A stretch of DNA of 64,000 bases from Macrosoma leucophasiata (lineage: Eukaryota; Arthropoda; Insecta; Lepidoptera; Hedylidae), in the NCBI GenBank assembly GCA_036365455.1, contig JAWQUS010000002.1, positions 1,488,001-1,552,000 on the forward strand. Reading direction: 5' to 3'. Below, in pieces: positions 12,801-24,964 of this stretch. Position 1 is the stretch's first letter. Each line of letters begins with the position of its first letter. The position numbers were made by a program, and so were the translations under genes. Below the pieces are notes generated by a model, which was given only the letters and a program-made list of their open reading frames with translations, searched no databases and was not told the DNA's origin.

Positions 12801-15800
12801 TGGACCTGGACCGCGACGGCCTGCGCCGCCTGCTGCCCCGCTGCCCGCTGCACCTGCTGCACCCCGCCACCGCCGCCGCTGCCGCCGCCGCACAGGTAGT
12901 ATATACCACTCGCAGGAGCAGCTAGAGGCGCTGGCGCTGGCCCTCAACAAGCGCGGCGTGCGCGAGCACGAGCTGCGCCACGCGCTGGACCTGGACCGCG
13001 ACGGCCTGCGCCGCCTGCTGCCCCGCTGCCCGCTGCACCTGCTGCACCCCGCCACCGCCGCCGCTGCCGCCGCCGCACAGGTAGTATATACCACTCGCAG
13101 GAGCAGCTAGAGGCGCTGGCGCTGGCCCTCAACAAGCGCGGCGTGCGCGAGCACGAGCTGCGCCACGCGCTGGACCTGGACCGCGACGGCCTGCGCCGCC
13201 TGCTGCCCCGCTGCCCGCTGCACCTGCTGCACCCCGCCACCGCCGCCGCTGCCGCCGCCGCACAGGTAGTATATACCACTCGCAGGAGCAGCTAGAGGCG
13301 CTGGCGCTGGCCCTCAACAAGCGCGGCGTGCGCGAGCACGAGCTGCGCCACGCGCTGGACCTGGACCGCGACGGCCTGCGCCGCCTGCTGCCCCGCTGCC
13401 CGCTGCACCTGCTGCACCCCGCCACCGCCGCCGCTGCCGCCGCCGCACAGGTAGTATATACCACTCGCAGGAGCAGCTAGAGGCGCTGGCGCTGGCCCTC
13501 AACAAGCGCGGCGTGCGCGAGCACGAGCTGCGCCACGCGCTGGACCTGGACCGCGACGGCCTGCGCCGCCTGCTGCCCCGCTGCCCGCTGCACCTGCTGC
13601 ACCCCGCCACCGCCGCCGCTGCCGCCGCCGCACAGGTAGTATATACCACTCGCAGGAGCAGCTGGAGGCGCTGGCGCTGGTCGCCGCCGCACCGGTAATT
13701 TATGCCTATAGCACACCGCGGACAACTGTGTGCGTAGCTCGTCTAAAATACCAAACGTCGCCCATAAGAGGGGAGGAGGTTGGGTGATGCGGGGAAATCG
13801 GGCGGGACGTCGAAGTGTCCATTCTATACGTAGTATTATTACATACTCTCTGCCTATAGGGTTCCGTAGTAAACAAGGAACCCTTATTGTTTCGCCATGT
13901 CCGTCTGTCTGTGCGTCCGCGGTTTAGCGCGATAACTATCGGTACTAGAGACTTGAAATTTGTTGTACAATTGTTTTTGTTGTTGTACAAATCAATGTGT
14001 GGCACTTGTCATAATACTTTTGGGTTTTAGTTTCTTTCTGGGTTCCTTTAAAATGTTGACGCTGACGTTGGAACGCTTCCGAAAAAAGAACTAGTAATGG
14101 CACTCATAATTCTAAATACATAAACAAAATTATTTTTAAAATATCAAATTTTCTAAATGGAAAAAACATTACAACTCGTTCTACCAATTTTTTCCTAAAA
14201 GAACAATGTAAGTTTTATGAAATAAACATCGTGATACGCTCGACGTCAACGCTCGCTAGCCACGTGCGAAAGTTCGGCGGCCGGCCGTCGACCGCTTCCA
14301 TCACCAGCTACGTATTGGCGGCCGTGATGTCATAGATTATACATACACTAGCGGCCCGCCCCGGCTTCGCCCACGCTGCTCCGCTCCTATTAGTCATAAC
14401 GTAATGATATATAGCCTATAGCCTTCCTCCATAAATAGGCTATCTAACACTGAAAGAACTTTTTAAATCGGATCAGTAGTTCCTGAGATTAGTGTTTTCA
14501 AGCAAACAAACAAACAAACTCTTCAGCTTTATAATATCTATCTAATACCTTTAAACGAGCAATTCTTATATATATATATAGAATCAAGATCTCGGAAACG
14601 GCTCTAACGATTTTCTTGAAACTTACAGATTAGGGGTTTTTCGGGTCAAGAAATCGATTTATTTAGGTTCCAGGTCCAAGAAAAGCTCGGTTCCAAGTTA
14701 ATAATAAATTTTCTTCATAACCGACGACTAACGCCATCTATTGATGAATAGAAGAACCATTAGTCTACTAACGTTATATGCAATTCATACTAAATATAAT
14801 TTTCAAAAATCTCTACGGAGCGAAGCTCGGTCAACCAGGTACTTAGTATAGATATGCGGTGCGTGGGCGACTCTGGATATGTACGCTGTAACTACATTGC
14901 TTGTTCAGTAAAATGCAATTCATTTATATAACGAGATATAAGCGAATGGTTATCACTATCTGTTTACATTTTGGTATCATAACGCTAATTTTTCGGTTTC
15001 GGAAGCGGTCTTCTTACACCCTGTATAGATCAATTCAGAAAACATTTTTTATCTATTTGTAGCCGACGATACAATCGGTCCTCAACATATCGACGCGGCA
15101 GAAGCGAGGACAGGCCCAACCGCGGCAGGCCTCGTTCGTTGTACCCCCCGACTGCTCGCTTTCAGAGGCCCTGGAACTATCTCTACGGGACCACATATTG
15201 GAGCTTGAAGATAAGATCTTCCACGGATGTTTGGGTTCACTTAATGTTAAGGTTGGTGCAAGACTTATCAATTTTGTTTGCAACGTTTATACGGTTTATA
15301 CGTTTATATATATATATTATATTTAACTACCTCAGTAGCGTAGTGGTAGCAGGCCACTACTACTACGCTGGGGATCCTGGGTTCGATTCCCGGGTCGGGG
15401 ACTATCAGAGATAACGGTTTAAAATCCTTTATCTCCGGTTCTATTAGGATTTTTCCATTTTCTGGAAGTTTGCCAGTAACTCGGAATTTGGTAATGTGCC
15501 CGGAGATGGCAACAGGTTCGCCATCTGTTACATGGGCCAAAACGTAACCGGCGAGTCGTGGGTGTTTGCATGTATGTTTGAATGCATGCATTTACCTCTG
15601 CCTACCCCTTCGGGGATTACAGGCGTAAATTTACGTTTATACGGGTTGCTAGAATGGTCTATTGGTCTCTATACTAGAGCTTAGTGAGGAGATCTTCCAC
15701 GGATGTCTGCAATCGTTTAATGTTAGGTTTGGTTGTACTAAAAAAATTTTAAGTTTTTTTTATGTAATAGAAGTGGCAAACAAGCATGCATTTCACATTG

Positions 15801-18800
15801 ATGTTTAGTGACGACTGCAGCCTATAAACACTTACAGAAAGACCAAGGTCAAAATGCAGATGCGCTACCATTCCTGAGGCCTAAAGTGTTATGCCTCTGT
15901 CCCGGAAATTACAGGACTTTATTGTTAATGTAAAATTTTACAAATTTATTAAAGTTAGAGAAGGATGTAATATTTTATAAATATTTTGCTGCATTCGAAC
16001 CTTAACGTTGGTGCTCTTTGTGCGTTATATTACCGACCCCTTATGGTGAGATTCACAGACCCCTTATGGTGAGATTCACAGACCGCACTACGACTTTACT
16101 TTGAGCAAAGTATGCTTAGAACTGTCAGAAATGTATGGGTTTTGATAGTTCGAAGCGTACTTTGCTCGAAAGTAAAGTGGCAGTGGGGTCTGTGAATCTC
16201 GCCCTTACTGTACTTTGCTTTTTTAAATTTTATTACGAACTTCTGCGTCTTTTTATTAAGCGTCACCTTTGCTTCCTGCTGTACTATCATTTGATTCTAC
16301 GGTTTATGTCCGTTTTATGTGTCTAAATGTGTATCAAATAAATGTTTCTTTCTTTCTAGTATTATTACATATTCTTTGGCCGGGGCTGCTATTTTTTTGT
16401 TTTTATTACAATGTTTGAGTGTATGTGGTGTGTGCGTGCGCAGGATCGCGAGGCGTGGCGCGGCACGCTGATGGTGCGCGGGTACGACAAGCAGGCCGCC
16501 GTGCTCACGTGGGGGCCGGCGCGCCGGTACCGCGACGACTGCCACCTGCCCGACGGACATAGGAACCTGCCCAATTGTACGTATTTCCTTTTTGGAACGA
16601 AGTTCCTTATCGCGCGGTCGTAGAGCAATACGGTGGGGAGTAGCCATATGCAGGCTTTCCCCTCTGTCAAAGCACGAGACCAAATGATCTTACGCCTGTC
16701 GCCTAGATGTTTAAATGTGTGCGTGAAATTGTTTCTGTATTTTGTTAAATTCAAAGTGTGAGTTTCTTAGTAATAGACGATTTTCGTAGTGTGCGTATGT
16801 ATTGTATTTGTATTTATTTATTTCAATATAAAGAGTACATACAGTGTAACAACAAAAAGCACCATAAAACCTTGAATAGGTTTGTCAAGGTACTTCCATT
16901 CGTCTTAAATGCTAATCAATAACGGCTTTATAACAAAAACTTCCAATAAATAGGTTTGTACATCTGCCTGCCCCGTAAGGGTCAATACAACAGAATCTAC
17001 ATAATTAGGTATCTACCTTCTGTCATAGCTATAATAATACTGTCATCACTGTCGCACGCATTTCTCCCCGCAAAAAATGACAGACTATTTTGCATCGGTA
17101 ATGCACGCTATGGTTACTCCCCTCCAGTCCGCCGCGACCGGTGGGCCGCGTTGCTCTATGCGCGCGGTACGCTGGCTAAGGATGTTAGGCGAGCGTCACG
17201 AAAATCCTCACGACATTTTTGCTATAGTACATAGCGCTCGGAGAGGGGGCAGGCCGAGTATAGGATTCGACTTATTCGTTCTCTCTCTCGACAGTGACAA
17301 GCCACGCGACGCGCGCGTCTGCTGTGTATGCGTACATTTTTTGTCGTGTTTCGATTTCGTGTGTATGTAGTTTTAGTTGTTTTAATATTTAAAAAAAAAC
17401 AACGGATTTGAAGTGTTTTATTAGAAGTTGAAGCGTGATTAAAATTACGCACTGCGAGTTGTTTTATTTGCTTATGAAGAAATTAGACTTTTTCCGAAGC
17501 AATAGTAGTAGTAATAGCGATTCAATTTAAGTCCATAATGATAAATCACGCTACTTCTTAACTTGCGATAACTGTTTGTCTTAATCCGGTTTGAGCGAAA
17601 GTTGTTGATTTTATATTATACTAGCGGCCCGCCCCGGCTTCGCCCGCGCTGCTCTGCTCCTATTAGTCATAGCTTAATGTAAGCTATCCTATCTCTCAAG
17701 TTGGATCGAACTGCACATGGTGTGCGAATTTTATTATAATCGGTTAAGTGGTTTAGGAGTCCATTGAGGACAAACATTGTGACACGAGATTTATATATAT
17801 TAAGATTTTAAGTAGGCCCTTGTAGTATGTGATTAACAGATAACAGCGCTGAAAAGCGGCCCCTTTCTTGGAAAACTACCTGAGCGCGGCGTGTACAAGT
17901 TGTGTAAAACTAGTGCCATTATTTATTGGCGCTTGCGTTATTTGAATATGCGACAGTAAATAATGCCACTTGTGGGCTCGTTTGATTAACCCTTCGGCCA
18001 CAGCTATTTTTTTTTTTAATAATTTGACATGACCATAGATACAGAGTCTTTCAGTCGTATACATATTGAATTTCACATTTTTTTAAATTAATGAATATAC
18101 ATATGGAAGATGACGATGATTAAATGCTTCCACGAGGAATATGATGAGATGATGGGGTGGCTCCAGTAAAGTGATGGGGACTTTACTGAAGTCTTTACGA
18201 AGTTTTGGAGGCAATACGAAAAATCACTTTTCACTTCATAATATCACTTTCTTACTCGTGAACTTTATCGAATGCTTTATGATAAAAATCCCACCATTTT
18301 TACACATAAAAACGCGACTAAACACAAATTTCGAAAATAATATCACGCAGCGACACAGCTCTTTTCCGCGTTCCCGCCAAAACTCCCCGGCCACAGCTAC
18401 TGGCTGCAGGGTTGCCAATGCTATTACTTTATTCCCCAAAATCTAAGTCGAATTCCCCGAATTTGAAAATTTCTCTATTTATTTCGCACCGCCAGCAGCT
18501 ATGGCTGGTACCTAAGTGTGCGAGCGTTCCGACTTGTTCGCATGTTTACGTTTTGTTACGTGTGTTTGTCTCCCGCAAATAAATATTGACCTTCATGCTC
18601 GTTTGTTGTTCTATCTATTTGTCATCCAACGGATCTATGAATATATTTTATAAAATTATACAATTTGGCAAATTCGATTTGTTTCAGACATAGCAGAAGA
18701 GGAAGTGAAGACAATACCGGAGAACAAGTACCGCGACCCGGGCCACTACCTGGAGGGGGGGCGTGCGAACGGCGCGCGCGACGACGGCGGCCTGGTGCGC

Positions 18801-21800
18801 GGCCTGGCCTCCGCGCTGCTGCAGGTCGAGCAGGCCATACACCACAAGTACATACGGAGGCCGCTCGGTGAGTCCACACGGGGACAGGTCCCGCGCCCGG
18901 GCCTATTAAAAATTAGAGGTTTCAAATTGAATAAGCAGAATCGCCTGTAAAATTATAATCAAATTTCAGGTTCACTCTTGAATTAGGGCAGAGATTACGT
19001 AATAAGCGTAAATAAATTTTGACCTAGTTAGTCCAGCGGTATGAGACGACCGTTTGATTCGAAGGGGGTTCGATCCCCGCACCGGGACAAATATTTGTAT
19101 AGCCTACAGATATTTGTTTCGCGTCTCGTTGTTTGTGTATGTGTTGTGTGTGTACAACGGTACCCACAATACAGGTATACCTATTGTGGGACTGAGTGTA
19201 AGCGTCTTTATTATGTCTTTTAATAAATGATCTTCAACTCATGCTCAGTATTAAAAGCATCTCATTCTCTTCCAGGCCTCGACGACAAAGAACGCAAAGA
19301 GCGCGAAGCCAAGAACAAACCCCTGGAACTGGAAGCGCTGGAACGTTGGGAGGTGTCCCTCATGGAGTGCCGCAGCTTTTCCCAGATAGTGCTGCACCTG
19401 TTCACCCTGGACTCCAGTGTGACCTGGTCGGCCAGCGTGCTCAACGCCAGCTGCAGGCTCTGTCGCCGGAAGACTGACCCTGACAATATGCTGTTGTGTG
19501 ACGGATGCAATAAAGGACACCACTTGTACTGCTTGAAACCAAAGCTTTCAGTGAGTTGTGTGTCAATTTCACTTTTTACAGCATTTTCTGATGATCCCAT
19601 TGACAAACCTGACACTTGTTTTATTATTTCAATATGCACTATAATATCTCTCGCGCAGTTGGCCTGTCTCCGTTGAGATTGGCCGTTGTGACCGAAATAC
19701 GGTCACGTCGTTTCGGCCACATATGTATTTTATGTACTCGAATTTATCATTTGGTTTGATTTCACGCTGCCTTTTAGGAAGAATACCGGCATCAGGTAAA
19801 TTCTGGTTACGTCATTGACACTAAAGAAAAAGAAAATGTTGATATAATATAGATTATTAGAATAAATTATATATTATTAAATAAGTAATTGTTTTACAGA
19901 AAGTGCCCGATGGTGACTGGTTTTGTGAGCAGTGTAAGCCAAAAGAGCGGACGCCGCGGAAACGAAGGAAGCTATTTTCTGATGATGACATTGAAGAAGA
20001 ATTAGATGATAGGTGAGAGAGTTTTAACATAACATAAATAATTCGTGCATCTTCTTTTCGTGGACGTTTAAAACAGATGTGTAAATGTTGAGGAGCAACA
20101 TTTTGGGATTTTTTTAAAAATAATCAATGAAAACATCCTATTTTTTTTTATTTTTCATATTTTCGAGTCGCAGGGTTTTAAGTCCCGTCCGAAATCTTTT
20201 TTCCATTTTTCTATAAATTCTTTATACAACATGTAACGGGAATAATGCGCACCCTCCCCCACCTCTAACACCCCGAGTAGAAAATAGAGTTATAATCATA
20301 ATACATGAACTGAAACATGTTTATGTATTTAATATTTTTTATTAAAGAAATAATTTGTCCTCAATTTGTACGAACAGTATGCACACCCTATGCATACTTA
20401 CCCTACCTCTGCTTACGGCCACACAAAACACGAACTTACTCGCACACGCACACTGTTGCAATGTGATGTAGCATTACCTGCGTACCCTTATTTAACACTC
20501 GCTAGTAATAAGATTTATTTCCAAAATTATTATTTATACTACAAAGCACGTCTCAACGAGTTCTTATGAACTTGTTGAGACTAGCATTTTATTCTGGATA
20601 GACGTTAGTCTCATTTTCGTTTGTATTGACTGTTCACCAAATGGGTGACCATAATTTCCTTAATTGTAATTAACTTTGGGACAAAATATTACCTATATTA
20701 AAAATGCCTGAAAACGATTCGGTCATCGATTCTGAACAAATTAGTTTCGGGTTGTACATTTAAACCTGTTACACGTCGTATAGAAAAACGTTGAGAATTT
20801 TTCAAATCGATTTAGTAGTTCCTTAGATCAGTGCGTTCAAACGAACAAACCAACTCTTCAGCTTTATATTGTTAAGTATGTATAGATGATTATTTATGTT
20901 TAACTGATACGATTCGGTTCGGTTAGTGAAGAAAATCTAATTTTCAATTACCAACATTCGTAACAAAGTCGCTCGCAAACGTCGGCACGTCGGTTTCGGT
21001 GTAAATTGTCGGGTGTGTTCGCAGCGGGAGATCATCGTCGTCGGAGTCGGAGTTGGGTGTGTGCGGCGAGTGCGGCAGCGGCGGCCGGCTAGCGGCCTGC
21101 TGCGTCGTCTGCCGCGCGCGCTACCACGCCGAGTGCGCCCTGCCGCGCCTGCCGCGCCTGCCGCGCGCGCGCCCCCGCTGGACCTGCGCCGCCTGCCTCG
21201 CGCTCCCCGCCTCCGCCCCCGCACACACAGGTATGGCCTCCCCCCCCGGTAGGCGTGCGCGTTCCTGGGCCGCGTGAGCGACGCGGGCGCAGAGTGCGCG
21301 GTGCGCGAGGGTCGCGTGTTTCCGCCGTGTGACGTGTGTCCAGAGAGCGCGCGGCGCGCACGCGGCGTTCGCCTTGGCGGTTAACTCGAACACCGACCGA
21401 AACGGTAGCGGTTGACGGTTATAGGAGGGGTAAGAATGCGACTCGAGCGCCGCCAGCGTGCTTCGAGAGCGTCACGTTTTGCTGCCCTGTAACGTGTGTG
21501 AAGAGTGGCGCGCACGCCTAGTCTGAGGTCAGCCTATCACGACTTGAACGTTGCACCCCACTCTACTCTGTATGACTATAACCCGCGTCTGGAACGTATG
21601 AGGCTCAGCTAGTATAAAAGCAAGAAAAATCGTTGAGAAAAGCTTAATTATTATTTTTTAACTTTGTTCATGCCGGAAGGACTAGGCGGAGGCAAACGTA
21701 TGCATTCGAGCATACGTGCGAACACCCACGATTCGCTGGTTACGTTTTGACCCACGTGACGGGTGGAGAGCCTGTTGACATCTCCGGGCACGTTAACAAA

Positions 21801-24800
21801 TTCTGAAGTGCTGGAAAATTTGTAGATAATGAACTTTAATCTCTGGTAGCCCCCGAGCCGGCAATCGAACCCACGACCCCAGCGTATTAAACGTGGTCTA
21901 CTACCACTAGTCTACTGGTAAATAGATATCATATAGATATTTAAGTAATTTAAAGATTATTTATTTACGTTGTCTAATTCGTCTATTTACTTTGCCAATG
22001 ATTTAATTCACTTATTACATTATTAGGTTGTACCTCTATATATTATATTGTTAACATTTGACATCCGTCTGCTCGTCAGTCAACCGACTGACGTAAAATG
22101 TATGTAATTTCACGCAAAGTCCATTACGAGGTAGGCAACAACGTAAAATGTGTAGTGCAATAAGTAATGTGTACGTATTGCATAAAGCCGGCAGCGGGCG
22201 GCGGTGCGCGGTGAACGCCCTCAACAACATCCACCAGTACACGCGGGCGCTACACGCCTCCGAAAACTCTGGTTCGTCCACACACCCGAACAAACTGCTT
22301 GTCGCATTAACCCTCTCTGTGCTCACCTGTCGCTGTCTTTCATTTACCTAATCAAGACGATAGTTCTCGATTTAGGTGTTCATTACTCCTCATTTCTCAT
22401 ATACTCTATGTTTCGCATTAACAAAAATCGGTTTTAGTATGGAAGGATTTAGGTATGAGATCATAATAGATGATTTGTCAAACTTGCTGTGCCGTGTATA
22501 TCCAAATCTACAGACATAATTATATAGAAATGTCTGTAGATACCTTTAAGTCAGCCGGACGAAATAAACATTATCATTTCAGCCGTAAAACGTCCACTGA
22601 AGGACCAACACTGTGCTATACATAATCGCCACGGTTGGCATGCGGATTGGCGATCGCAGTAGCGGTACTTTTGTCACAGGACGCTGCTGCCCATCTTGCG
22701 TTCTTGCACTTACTACCACCCCATTGGTTTGACCGCCATTGTTCGGTTGACTGGCTGCACTACCGGAACAGTCTCTTCCAATGAAGTGAATTGTTTCACT
22801 CACACGGCGACGCAAAGTTATAGTGGTTATAAATTAGACACGATCGATACATATTCATTAAAAAAAATTGTATGTCTGTCTTGTATGCTTTCATGGCCGA
22901 TATTTAATGACCAAAATGACATCATAAACTTAATCATGAAAAAAAAACAATCTTATCGGCGATCGAGTCTCTGTCACTCGTCCATACCGTCCATACCTAG
23001 CTACAGTACTCAACAATTAATATTGCACATCGAGCCTCCGAAAGAGACGATCGGCTCGTTTCGACTTCGTAGAGCGTTATCTCTGCTGCACACTGCCTAC
23101 GTAACCACTGATAGTCCGGTATTGTTCAAAACTTGATCAAAATGGTCGACAAACGTCAAATAGGTACGGTGCGAAAGAGATAACGCTCTACAGACCCGAA
23201 ATAAGCCGCTATCTTCTTCCTAAGCTGTAGTATGCATATGCAATATTTATTGTTGAGCACTGTGCTTGTCGCATTAACCCTGTCTGAACTATGCTCGCAT
23301 TTCATTAATACTGCGCCTAACGTTAACAAAGCCATTTACATCAAAACCTGCTTATCCACCTCGCTTCAACTTGTGTCGTTTAATCTATCGAGAACTGACT
23401 CTATGCTCTTCATGTGACTGTCTCACATTAATAATTTATATAATGACCTTATCAAATTTTATTGTATAGTCACTTATCTTGTGTTTAAATTTTCCCATGA
23501 CTTTTTAGTTCTCACATACGCTGTTTGGCATTAACAACTTTTGTTCATAGTATGTTCTTAGGTTTTCTCGAGCTATACTCATTGAAATAAAACTAGTTTT
23601 CGAATTAACTCGTGTATATTGAACTAAACGCGGGGTTCGATTTTAAATAAAAAAATTAATTCAATATACCCGAGATAAATCCGAAAACTATTTTTATTTC
23701 ATATATTGCGGATTTATCCGTGAAAGAAAAATTGTAGCCTCACTGAGAATCTGTCTTTGAATAGACGAGAAATTCTTTAAAATTGGTCTAATCGTTTTTT
23801 TTTTGATAAAACCACATCTGACTAATGCATTCGTCTCCCTAAAATTAAACTCATTTTCATCGTAAATCATGTGTTGGTCTTTCGCAATCGGTTTTCACGT
23901 TCTTCGTTAACTATATTTGCTTCTTCATAACACTCCTTTCGTTTGGTGTTAGCTTTTGTGGTTTTGGTATTGGTTGGTCATAACTGGATGGAGATTTATT
24001 GCACCCCGGAAATGTGGTATGAAAACCCCGATCCGACATGAATGTACTGTGCACCTTGTAAATATATGAATATATTTCATGGGTATTTGATGTTTCATTT
24101 AATGTTTTAGTTGGTGACTCATATGCGCCAAAAAAAAAATTAAATGAATCTATAATTTTATCGGCAAAAGACAAAGGAGATAGGTAAGTTTGGGCCTGCA
24201 AAATCGTTACTGGTTAACCCATTACACAGTACATTTTGTAATATAGTTAACAATTAACAATCTAATCCAACTTTTGCTTGATCATGTACACTTCAATTAC
24301 TGGCAAGTTAAAAAATGCCCGAATTTCAAATTATTTATTTTAGTCATTTGAAAATGATACATTTTGTACAGTGTTTAACACTGGGCCCAGAAATGTATGG
24401 AACAGTATCATTCTCCTTTGGAATCCAAAGATTATTTGGATCTATATGTATCCGTCTCTTTTTACTGTCGCTTTTTCGTTTCCTCGACTTTCAAATCACG
24501 ATGATAAAGATTTCACTTAAAAAATTGGTTGAATATCAGTATTCCAACACTTCCATCCCATATGAGTGATCAGAGTAACAACAGCTTGGACTAACACCAG
24601 CCTCACCTCTAGGCTCCATAGTGATATTGACAAAAATTGCAGAGTCCGAGGACAGCGAGTACAACACGGCGCTGGTGAAGCTGAAAATGCGCCGGTCTCG
24701 CGGCAGCAAGGAACACTCGCCCGTGCTCAATGGTGCGACGAAACGGGGACGCAAGTTAGTGTTTTCTATTATAATAATTATTATTGGAACGAAGCTCCTT

Positions 24801-24920
24801 CGGGTGGTACGCTGGCTAAGAGGGCTAGGCGAGCGTCACGAAAAATCCTCACGACATTTTTGCTATAGTGCGTAGCGCTCGGAGAGGGGGCAGGCCGAGT
24901 ATAGAATTCGACTTATTCGT

Positions 24921-24964
<44 letters not shown>

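Noticed and set aside
9429..13649. A series of identical 111-codon - strand open frames every 185 bp.
   Set aside because: They are shadows of the GC-rich 185-bp units on the other strand (arginine/serine/alanine-rich, low complexity) with no family resemblance.
9401..13680. Regular 165-nt/20-nt pattern that looks like a CRISPR-type array.
   Set aside because: Both the 165-nt and the 20-nt parts are the same in every unit, there are no unique spacers, and the long part is an Acf1 exon in a eukaryotic gene.
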